Shown piece by piece: positions 18,096 to 24,049 of a stretch of 35,671 bases of DNA. This DNA comes from Bacteroidales bacterium (GTDB lineage Bacteria > Bacteroidota > Bacteroidia > Bacteroidales > UBA932). The position numbers and the translations under genes were made by a program. Under the pieces are notes generated by a model. It saw nothing but the letters and a program-made list of their open reading frames with translations, did no database searches and had not been told where the DNA came from. The first letter of the stretch is position 1, and every line of letters starts with the position of its first letter. The stretch lies in assembly GCA_028700975.1 (NCBI GenBank), contig JAQVRQ010000015.1:1-35671 (forward strand), written 5' to 3'.

Positions 18096-18775
18096 TAGAA
18101 ATACATCTTATTATTCTTTTTCCAGTATTTTATAAGAATAAATCCAAAGAGCATCCCCCCCAAATGTGCAAAGTGTGCAATGTTTCCACCAGTGTTTGAA
18201 ACACCCAGTAGTAACTCTATTCCGCCGAATATTAGTACAAACCATTTTGCCTTAAGGGCAATAGGAGGGAATATCAGCTGTAACACATTATTTGGAAACA
18301 GCATTCCATAGGCGAGAAGAACTCCGTAAACCGCTCCTGAGGCTCCTACTGTGGGTGTGAGTAGTATCTCCTGAATGTTTTCAAGTGCATATTGATTTCC
18401 TGCCTCAAAAGCACTTACTTGTGAAGAGTAATCCAGGTATAAAACCAGAGAGTGAAGTGCGGCTGCACCAAGTCCGGTAACCATATAATAGAGGAAAAAC
18501 TTCTGGCTCCCCCAAACGTGTTCAAGCACAACACCAAAGATGATGAGCGAGTACATATTGAAGAAGAGGTGTATGAAGTTTCCGTGCATAAACATATGGG
18601 TAACAAACTGGTATGGGCGGAAAAAGTCCGATTCAAAATAGAACAGAGAAAACTTTTCATACATAAAGTTTCCTGTAAAAAAGGTGATCAGCAACATTAG
18701 TGCATTTATGATCACAAGGTTTTTAATAACCGGCGGTAGTGATGTAAAGAATCCGCCTCCTCTGTATGGTATCAT
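18095..18775 (-). CDS. Rhomboid-family intramembrane serine protease
   Basis: 226 aa with about six transmembrane segments. It has the rhomboid signatures FMHGNFIHLFFNMYSL (L1/TM2), GASGAVYG with the nucleophile Ser146, and AHFAHLGGMLFG with the catalytic His204. It cleaves within or near membrane segments of client proteins; substrates are unknown. It lies between mutL (24 bases upstream) and the EEP gene. Its N-terminus (MIPYRGGGFF) is short and cytoplasmic. Confidence 0.9.
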   Translation of the reverse strand: MIPYRGGGFFTSLPPVIKNLVIINALMLLITFFTGNFMYEKFSLFYFESDFFRPYQFVTHMFMHGNFIHLFFNMYSLIIFGVVLEHVWGSQKFFLYYMVTGLGAAALHSLVLYLDYSSQVSAFEAGNQYALENIQEILLTPTVGASGAVYGVLLAYGMLFPNNVLQLIFPPIALKAKWFVLIFGGIELLLGVSNTGGNIAHFAHLGGMLFGFILIKYWKKNNKMYF

Positions 18776-18798
18776 TTCTTATAGTTTTATCAGTTATA

Positions 18799-20553
18799 TT
18801 AAACGGACATTCGTCCCTCAATCTCTTCAATGGATAACATTGATATTACCGGATAGCCCGATGGTGAGATTGTTGGCTCTCCGCAGGCAAACAGAGCATC
18901 AACAAGTGCCCTGGCCTCCATATGGCTGATAGTTCCGCTCTTTTGTCTGGCCCCCGCAGAGGCAAGTGTAGAGGCAATCCTCTCTCTAACCTCGGCACCA
19001 ATGTTTCCTTTCCCTTCCGGGAGTATATTTATTAGAGTATCTGCAAGCTTGTCTACCCTCTCCATCTCTCCTGAGAAGCTGTCAGGAATACCTGTAAGCA
19101 TATACTCCTCTCTTTCTCCTTTTTGGATCTCAAAACCAAGCTGCAAAATACGTGCACTATTTTCGTCAACAACAGATTTCTGTGCCTCGCTCAAATTCAA
19201 TTCAACAGGAAAGAGAACTTTCTGTATCTCTGCAGACTCCATACTTAGAGATTTTAAATATCTCTCAAACAGTATCCTTTCCCAAGCCCTTACAATATCC
19301 AAAATCATAAGACCGGACTTGATCGTGGTGGCAATATATCTGCTGCCAATCTGAAGTACAGGCTTCTGAACTATGTGATCCTCCTGGAAAAGTGCGCCTT
19401 CATCTTTGGGCGGTTCCCAGCTTCTGTCAATCTCCCGTTCTGCTTTTCTCTCTTCTAAAAAAGGGTTGAAAAGGGGGTCATAATCAATTTTTGGAGGAGG
19501 CACCCAATATCCGTTTTTTACTTTTGGTATTTCAGGAGCATCCTCCTGATCAAAATCGATGCTGGGCATAAATGAGTTTCTACCAAGCGACTCCCTGACA
19601 GCACTATGGAGAATGTCAAATATTGCAAAATCATCCTCGAACTTAACCTCCGTCTTTGAGGGGTGAATATTGACATCTATTCTTGACTGATCTGCCTCAA
19701 GGAAGATAAAAAAAGAGGGCAGATGCCCCTCTTGTACCAGGTTTTCGTACGCTTTTAGTACAGATTTCTGGAAATAGGGGCTGCGGAAGAACCTTCCATT
19801 TGCAAAGAAATACTGGTTTCCGGGAGTTTTGCGTGCATCTTCCGGCTTGCCAATATACCCTTTTATGCTTACGATGGTGGTATCCACCGATATTTCAACC
19901 AACTCACGGCCTAACTCCTTTCCGAGTATCCCCTGGATCCTGAGGCGCAAATTTGTAGGGGGGAGATTGTAAACCTCGGTTCCGTTGTTAGTTAATTGAA
20001 AATGCAAATCAGGTCTGGTTATAGCAATTCTGGTGAATTCGGCCAGTATCTGTCTGTACTCGGCAGCATCGGATTTAAGAAATTTCCTTCTTGCAGGGAT
20101 ATTGTAGAATATGTTTCTTATAGAGAACATAGAGCCTTGTGGCGCAGCCACCTGGCTTACGGAATTGACTTTAGATTCAGAAATTTTTACCTCAGTGCCA
20201 GTCTCCTCTTTCTCTCTTTTGGTGCGTAAAGTCACCTCCGCTACAGAGGCAATGGAGGCCAGAGCCTCACCCCTGAAACCAAAAGTGCCAATCTGCTCCA
20301 GATCCTCAATTTGAGAAATCTTTGACGTTGCGTGTCTCTCAAAGGCAAGAACTGCATCCTCTTGAGACATTCCACAACCATTGTCTGCAACCTGAATGAG
20401 AGTTCTGCCGGAGTCTTTAATCAAAACCTTAATCTCTGTGGCTCCAGCATCAACGGCATTCTCCATTAACTCCTTGACCACGGAAGCGGGTCTTTGAACC
20501 ACCTCCCCCGCAGCAATAAGATTTGAAACGTGTCCCGGAAGTATTTTGAGCAT
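18799..20553 (-). CDS. mutL: DNA mismatch repair protein MutL
   Basis: 584 aa. The N-terminal GHKL ATPase is intact: ILPGHVSNLIAAGEVVQRP, KELMENAVDAGAT, VADNGCGM, RHATSKI and GFRGEALASI. The linker (about 350-410) is rich in charged residues and proline. In the C-terminal dimerisation domain the usual DQHA-x2-E endonuclease motif is replaced: the aligned segment reads GLMILDIVRAWERILFERYL (about 412-431), keeping Asp and the later Glu/Arg but losing Gln-His. MutL links MutS mismatch recognition to strand incision. Whether this protein nicks DNA is doubtful from the motif alone. It precedes the rhomboid gene and follows a small membrane protein gene. Confidence 0.95.
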   Translation of the reverse strand: MLKILPGHVSNLIAAGEVVQRPASVVKELMENAVDAGATEIKVLIKDSGRTLIQVADNGCGMSQEDAVLAFERHATSKISQIEDLEQIGTFGFRGEALASIASVAEVTLRTKREKEETGTEVKISESKVNSVSQVAAPQGSMFSIRNIFYNIPARRKFLKSDAAEYRQILAEFTRIAITRPDLHFQLTNNGTEVYNLPPTNLRLRIQGILGKELGRELVEISVDTTIVSIKGYIGKPEDARKTPGNQYFFANGRFFRSPYFQKSVLKAYENLVQEGHLPSFFIFLEADQSRIDVNIHPSKTEVKFEDDFAIFDILHSAVRESLGRNSFMPSIDFDQEDAPEIPKVKNGYWVPPPKIDYDPLFNPFLEERKAEREIDRSWEPPKDEGALFQEDHIVQKPVLQIGSRYIATTIKSGLMILDIVRAWERILFERYLKSLSMESAEIQKVLFPVELNLSEAQKSVVDENSARILQLGFEIQKGEREEYMLTGIPDSFSGEMERVDKLADTLINILPEGKGNIGAEVRERIASTLASAGARQKSGTISHMEARALVDALFACGEPTISPSGYPVISMLSIEEIEGRMSV

Positions 20554-20576
20554 AATTGTTAATTATCTAACGCTGT

Positions 20577-20870
20577 CTATTTAAAAAAGTTGCTTAACGC
20601 GTCAGCAAAAAAGTAAACTACAGCCATCATAGCAAGAATTGATACTAGAATAATTATTCTTGATATCAAAGGAGAGATAGAGCTCTTTCTACCCTCATAT
20701 ACCGCCTTTTGAATCTTTCCGCGGATATGGCTTCCAATGATGTGAACATCATTGTTGCCCTGAGCAGCCTTAACTCTTCCCTCCAGCTCCTCTTTCTTAG
20801 GATCGTAGTAGCGAGGTTGGTAATTAAAGGACTTGTGCTTAGGTACATTAAAAAAATTGAATAAAGCCAT
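20577..20870 (-). CDS. Small conserved single-pass membrane protein
   Basis: 97 aa. A soluble basic N-terminal part has FNYQPRYYDPKKEELEGRVK and is followed by one C-terminal transmembrane helix (IIILVSILAMMAVVYFFADA). Similar PRYYDP-type small proteins often lie next to mutL in Bacteroidota, from memory of such genomes. It probably shares a promoter with mutL, 23 bases downstream. No function is known. Confidence 0.75.
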   Translation of the reverse strand: MALFNFFNVPKHKSFNYQPRYYDPKKEELEGRVKAAQGNNDVHIIGSHIRGKIQKAVYEGRKSSISPLISRIIILVSILAMMAVVYFFADALSNFFK

Positions 20871-20895
20871 TTGCCACTCGTTTAATTTATTTATA

Positions 20896-20903
20896 CAAAG
20901 ATA
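20896..20903 (-). promoter_or_regulatory. -7 promoter box for the small membrane protein/mutL operon
   Basis: The minus strand reads TATCTTTG (TAnnTTTG), 25 bases before the ATG at 20870. It is divergent to the ispF promoter. Confidence 0.5.
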
Positions 20904-20919
20904 ACAATAATTAATTTTC

Positions 20920-20927
20920 TACTTTTG
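20920..20927 (+). promoter_or_regulatory. -7 promoter box for ispF
   Basis: TACTTTTG matches TAnnTTTG and ends seven bases before the ispF ATG, implying a leaderless or nearly leaderless mRNA. Confidence 0.5.
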
Positions 20928-20934
20928 TACTGTT

Positions 20935-21435
20935 ATGAAAACTACAGAAACTATCTATCCGCAGTTTAGAATAGGCAACGGATACGACGTCCACAGACTG
21001 GCCCCAAGGCTCCCGCTCTGGATCTGTGGAATTAAACTACCACACGAAAAAGGCTGCGTTGCACACTCAGATGGAGATACCCCTCTCCACGCACTCTGCG
21101 ATGCAATTCTTGGAGCACTCGCCCTTGGCGATATTGGAAAACACTTTCCGGACAGCTCCAACGAATACAGTGGCATTGACAGCAAAATTCTTCTGAAAAA
21201 GGTGAACATCTTAGCCCTTGAGCAAGGTTGGGTCGTAGGCAACTGTGACATAACCATTGCACTTCAACGCCCCAAGATAGCCCCCTATATTCAGGAGATG
21301 CGCTCAACAATAGCAGGTATACTCAATATAGACCTTAATTCCGTATCAGTCAAAGCCACCACCACAGAAAAACTCGGCTTTGTAGGAAGAGAAGAGGGAA
21401 TAGAGAGCTGGGCAACCGTACTAATGATCCGGTAA
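20935..21435 (+). CDS. ispF: 2-C-methyl-D-erythritol 2,4-cyclodiphosphate synthase
   Basis: 166 aa, full length. MEP-pathway enzyme that cyclises CDP-ME 2-phosphate to MEcPP with loss of CMP, acting as a trimer. Metal ligands are in GYDVHRL (Asp18, His20) and AHSDGD. The C-terminal KATTTEKLGFVGREEGIES is the CMP-binding and trimer-interface signature. It stands alone, divergent from the mutL cluster, and is followed by tRNA-Met. It shows the organism uses the MEP isoprenoid route. Confidence 0.95.
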   Translation: MKTTETIYPQFRIGNGYDVHRLAPRLPLWICGIKLPHEKGCVAHSDGDTPLHALCDAILGALALGDIGKHFPDSSNEYSGIDSKILLKKVNILALEQGWVVGNCDITIALQRPKIAPYIQEMRSTIAGILNIDLNSVSVKATTTEKLGFVGREEGIESWATVLMIR

Positions 21436-21497
21436 CCCAATCATTTACTCCTGGGGTAAGAAATCACTAACAAAAATTGATAATTTACACCCGGAAA

Positions 21498-21528
21498 TTT
21501 GTCACATAATAAAAAAGTATTACTTTTG
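21498..21528 (+). promoter_or_regulatory. Bacteroidota promoter for tRNA-Met
   Basis: TTTG (21498-21501) and TACTTTTG (21521-21528) are separated by 19 bases, matching the -33/-7 arrangement of the Bacteroides housekeeping promoter. The -7 box ends 18 bases before the tRNA. Confidence 0.7.
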
Positions 21529-21546
21529 CCCTCCCAAACCAAACGC

Positions 21547-21620
21547 GGCGCGATAGCTCAGATGGTTAGAGCGCATGATTCATAATCATGAGGTCCCCAG
21601 TTCAATCCTGGGTCGCGCTA
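21547..21620 (+). tRNA. tRNA-Met (anticodon CAT)
   Basis: 74 nt with a complete cloverleaf. The acceptor stem GGCGCGA pairs with TCGCGCT (one G-T), with discriminator A. The anticodon stem CATGA/TCATG encloses the loop TTCATAA with anticodon CAT. The T arm CCCAG/CTGGG carries TTCAATC. CCA is not encoded. Elongator Met is likely, but tRNA-Ile with lysidine cannot be excluded. It marks the edge of the accessory region. Confidence 0.95.
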
Positions 21621-21628
21621 CAAGAGAA

Positions 21629-21658
21629 CCCCTTTTGCCAAAGCAAAAGGGGCTTTTT
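21629..21658 (+). terminator. Terminator downstream of tRNA-Met
   Basis: Perfect hairpin CCCCTTTTGC / GCAAAAGGGG (21629-21638 with 21643-21652), loop CAAA, followed by CTTTTTC. It ends the tRNA transcript. Confidence 0.85.
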
Positions 21659-21665
21659 CATTTTG

Positions 21666-21734
21666 TACGCGATTCAAAGCTAGCTTTGATCGCAGCAAAA
21701 TGAAAAAACCCCGCAATGGCTACGCCTTGCGGGG
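21666..21734 (-). terminator. Opposing minus-strand terminator and central palindrome
   Basis: CCCCGCAA (21709-21716) pairs with TTGCGGGG (21727-21734); on the minus strand it is followed by a run of T, so it would stop leftward transcription. Between it and the tRNA terminator lies a near-palindrome (GCGATTCAAAGC ... GCTTTGATCGC, about 21668-21692). A further inverted pair, GAGAACCCC/GGGGTTCTC, encloses all three hairpins. Confidence 0.6.
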
Positions 21735-21767
21735 TTCTCTACTCTTGGGCTGTATTGCCGACCGTTA

Positions 21768-21903
21768 CAGGATCACGGAGCGAAGCGAGGTAATCCTGGC
21801 CTTGCGAAAATCATTCAAATTAGGATTAACAGCGTAGGGAGGTAATCCTGGAATTGCGAAAATCATTCAAACCAGGATCACGGAGCAAAGCGACGTAATC
21901 CTG
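21768..21903. repeat. Short tandem repeat cluster upstream of the recombinase
   Basis: Three copies of a self-complementary unit of about 30 bases beginning AGGAT and ending GTAATCCTG occur at 21768-21799, 21821-21850 and 21873-21903. Between them an 18-base sequence, TTGCGAAAATCATTCAAA, is repeated exactly at 21802-21819 and 21854-21871 (period 52). Each unit can fold as a hairpin. The gap 21621-21980 contains no gene; it holds the terminators and this cluster. It could be a REP-like element or recombinase binding sites. Confidence 0.75.
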
Positions 21904-21980
21904 CAAACAAAACTGCAGATGACTCAAAATCATCACATTTTTTTTGTAATTTTATACAAACAAAATTGGAGGAGAGAGAT

Positions 21981-22832
21981 ATGGAGAGAGAGAACCGAAA
22001 AGACGTAGCCTTTTTCGAGGCGTGGCTAAAGGGTCGCAGATACAGCACCCGGACAATCAAGGTCTATTTGAATGCCATAAATGTATTTCTTAATTACTTC
22101 GCAGATAAAGATCCCGGGGATATTACAAATTCAGATTTAGTGCTGTTCAACAGGAACTACATTCTTAAGCGCGGATATTCAGCCTCATACCAAAATCAAG
22201 TGATAAATGCCATCAAACTCTATTATCAGAAGATTGAGAAAAGGCAACTCTCAATTGAAGAGATAGAGAGACCCAGAAAATACCGCCCGCTCCCGAAGGT
22301 CATCTCAAAGCAAGTCGTAGAGCAAATGCTTGTGTCAATTCCCAACTTCAAACACAAAACGGCACTCACCCTTGTTTATGCCTGCGGTTTGCGCAGAAGT
22401 GAAATCCTGAATCTAAAACTCGTGGATTTGGATTCCAAGCGTAAGACATTGACTGTCATCAATGGAAAAGGGCAGAAAGATAGGGTGCTACCATTAAGTG
22501 ATAAACTTATGGATCTGATTATAAGATATTACAAAATGTACCGACCGAAAAAATATCTGATAGAGGGACAATCACCCGGAGAGCAATACAGCGAAACAAG
22601 CATAGAGAATATCTTTCACAAATATTTGGGAAAAATTATTAAAAATCATAGCTTTACACTACATTGTCTGCGACACAGTTATGCCACACATCTATTAGAG
22701 GCAGGAGTAAGTTTGAGATACATTCAGGAGTTGTTAGGACATAAAAGTAGCAAGACAACTGAGATATACACCTGGGTAAGTATGACCGGCCTCCAGAAGA
22801 TCAAAAACCCTACAGATGACTTTGACTTATGA
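21981..22832 (+). CDS. XerC/D-type tyrosine recombinase, candidate cassette integrase
   Basis: 283 aa. The N-terminal SAM-like core-binding domain spans about 5-90. The catalytic domain carries the full tyrosine-recombinase set: Arg138 (CGLRRSE), Lys163 (GKGQKDR), His228 and Arg231 (HCLRHSYATHLL), His254 (LLGHKS) and nucleophile Tyr263 (TTEIYTWVS). Length is Xer-like, without the arm-binding domain of ICE or phage integrases and without the extra segment that IntI integron integrases carry before the HxxR box. The C-terminal GLQKIKNPTDDFDL resembles the end of IntI proteins. The ATG at 21981 follows GGAGGAG; a TTG at 21966 is less likely. Base composition looks closer to the chromosome than to the cassettes downstream. 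It precedes the palindrome-bounded array by 107 bases, in the same orientation. Confidence 0.9.
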   Translation: MERENRKDVAFFEAWLKGRRYSTRTIKVYLNAINVFLNYFADKDPGDITNSDLVLFNRNYILKRGYSASYQNQVINAIKLYYQKIEKRQLSIEEIERPRKYRPLPKVISKQVVEQMLVSIPNFKHKTALTLVYACGLRRSEILNLKLVDLDSKRKTLTVINGKGQKDRVLPLSDKLMDLIIRYYKMYRPKKYLIEGQSPGEQYSETSIENIFHKYLGKIIKNHSFTLHCLRHSYATHLLEAGVSLRYIQELLGHKSSKTTEIYTWVSMTGLQKIKNPTDDFDL

Positions 22833-22900
22833 ATAAAACATTAACTGCACCCAATTGCTTAATTTATATTATTCAATAAAACTATTTCAAGCCCCATTAC

Positions 22901-22951
22901 TTCAACTCATTGATTCAACTTTATTGTATACATAAACAAGTTGTAGGCTAG
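22901..22951 (+). other. Candidate primary attachment site (attI-like) of the cassette array
   Basis: The junction AAACAAGTTGTAGGCTAG (GTT at 22940-22942) is where the first repeat-bounded unit begins. It resembles the later boundaries AAACGTTGGCA and AAACGTTGTGT. It has no palindrome on its left side, as expected of an attI-type rather than attC-type site. TTCAACT is repeated at 22901-22907 and 22914-22920 and could be an accessory binding site. The assignment is inferred from the array logic. Confidence 0.5.
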
Positions 22952-23720
22952 TTAAAAAAAGCTGCTAAAATGAAAAATATGCAAGATGAAAGAATTAGTC
23001 TCTTTATTAAAGACCTTAATGATTGTTTAAAGCCGAATTATGAGATTGTTAAAAGTATTTTTAACAATGAATATGGCTTTCCTGCATTAGACCCTCTAAG
23101 AGATGAAATATGTAAATGTTTTATGTGTGGTTTATACCAATCTACAATAACACTAACAAACCATCTACTTGAAAGGTCATTAAAATTCTGCTTAGCAAGT
23201 AAATATACTTTCGAAACAAAAGAAAAAGAAAGTGACATTAGAACTGTATTTAAAGAAGGGATTGATAAATATGACAATTCTATGTTGGAGCAAACTATAA
23301 ATGCAGCGTGTACACAAGGTATTATAACGAAAGACCAAAAAAAAGAACTCAAAGCATTTAGAGATAAATTTAGAAATCCTTATTCTCACGCGTTTAATAA
23401 TATTTTTGAGGGCAAGAAAGTAAAAGGGAAAGTTATTTCTTCGGCAGACCTTGAAAATGGTATCGATAATTTTTTTAAGCACTGTTTTGATAAAACTACT
23501 GACGAAGAGTTTGACCTTGAAAATTTACCATTTGCTCAAGGCATAATGCAAATTAAAATTGCCAAAGAAGACTCATTGCCTTATTTCAAAAGGGTAGATG
23601 AAATTATCAGAGATATGTTAAACAAGATAGTTTCGCAAGAAAATAACCAGCCTACAACACACCGTATACTGCATAGCCTGCCGCAGGCGTAACACAGGCT
23701 ACGCAGCATACGGCCAAACG
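22941..23720 (+). mobile_element. Integron-like gene cassette 1 (HEPN-like gene)
   Basis: 780-base unit running from GTT|... at 22940 to the next GTT at 23720. It starts GTTGTAGGCT (22940-22949) and near its end carries AGCCTACAAC (23649-23658), the reverse complement of its own start over ten bases, followed by a palindrome and AAACG. This is the relation seen between R' and R'' boxes of integron cassettes. It carries one ORF. Confidence 0.6.
22970..23692 (+). CDS. HEPN-like protein, single-gene cassette
   Basis: 240 aa, mostly alpha-helical and charged, not secreted. Near residues 127-142 it has LKAFRDKFRNPYSHAF; RNPYSH (135-140) fits the R-x4-H motif of HEPN RNase domains as seen in DUF4145-like and abortive-infection proteins. 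An upstream helix GLYQSTITLTNHLLERSLKF also fits the HEPN bundle. No antitoxin partner is present. The start lies 30 bases after the cassette boundary, with no obvious ribosome-binding site; a second ATG at 22979 is possible. The last codons and the stop lie inside the attC-like palindrome. A role in phage defence or RNA cleavage is an inference from the motif and neighbours. Confidence 0.7.
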   Translation: MKNMQDERISLFIKDLNDCLKPNYEIVKSIFNNEYGFPALDPLRDEICKCFMCGLYQSTITLTNHLLERSLKFCLASKYTFETKEKESDIRTVFKEGIDKYDNSMLEQTINAACTQGIITKDQKKELKAFRDKFRNPYSHAFNNIFEGKKVKGKVISSADLENGIDNFFKHCFDKTTDEEFDLENLPFAQGIMQIKIAKEDSLPYFKRVDEIIRDMLNKIVSQENNQPTTHRILHSLPQA

Positions 23721-23728
23721 TTGGCAGC
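23648..23728 (+). repeat. attC-like recombination site 1
   Basis: Layout: CTACAAC (R''-like, 23652-23658), 3 bases, left arm 23662-23680, 14-base loop, right arm 23695-23713, 6 bases, GTTGGCA (R'-like, 23720-23726). The 19-base arms match in 17 positions, the two exceptions being A/C mispairs. In the array the R'' and R' boxes pair only around CAAC/GTTG, as expected if the right box belongs to the next cassette. The boxes deviate from the classical RYYYAAC/GTTRRRY consensus. Confidence 0.65.
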
Positions 23729-24049
23729 AAGTGTATTAAGACAGCGACACGACAAACAAACGAGTGACAGAAACAGAAAAAAGTAAACCATTTTGACAGG
23801 TGACCAAAGACATAGAAACGATATAACAAACGGACAACGAGTAAGCCGACACTCATTGCCGACCCTCATTGCCGACCCTATGTTTTTTATTTTTTACCCA
23901 CCCGCATTTTTTAAAAACAATTTTATGCCCACCCGCAAGTGGCACATTTGGCTTTGCCCCTACCCACAAAGCCGACCCTTCGCAAAGCCAAAAGAGCCAC
24001 TTCTTATCATCGCTGTATTGTAAACAAAATTTACTTTATTGAATATAAG
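23727..24049 (+). other. T-poor leader with repeats and hairpin, no gene
   Basis: About 320 bases before the defence operon with no credible gene. The first part is A/C/G-rich and T-poor. CTCATTGCCGACC is tandemly duplicated at 23852-23877, and CCCACCCGCA occurs at 23897-23906 and 23928-23937. A long hairpin spans 23939-24000: GTGGC and TTTGGCTTTGC pair with GCAAAGCCAAA and GCCAC, with a 3-base internal bulge on each side. A promoter is expected before 24050, but no exact TAnnTTTG box was found. Confidence 0.6.

Noticed and set aside
21547-21903. tRNA-Met as att site with a duplicated 3' end
   Set aside because: Only AATCCTGG (8 bases) is shared between the T-arm and the repeats; no duplication of the tRNA 3' end was found in the window.
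21768-21903. CRISPR array
   Set aside because: Only three imperfect, self-complementary units with similar rather than variable spacers, and no cas genes; the Cas4-like nuclease belongs to the DruE-like operon.
23648-23728. Calling these sites classical attC sites
   Set aside because: GTTGGCA and GTTGTGT deviate from GTTRRRY, and the recombinase lacks the IntI segment; therefore described only as attC-like.
23939-24049. 37 extra N-terminal codons for the 941-aa protein
   Set aside because: They fall in the leader hairpin and encode a low-complexity stretch; the ATG at 24050 begins a more natural N-terminus.
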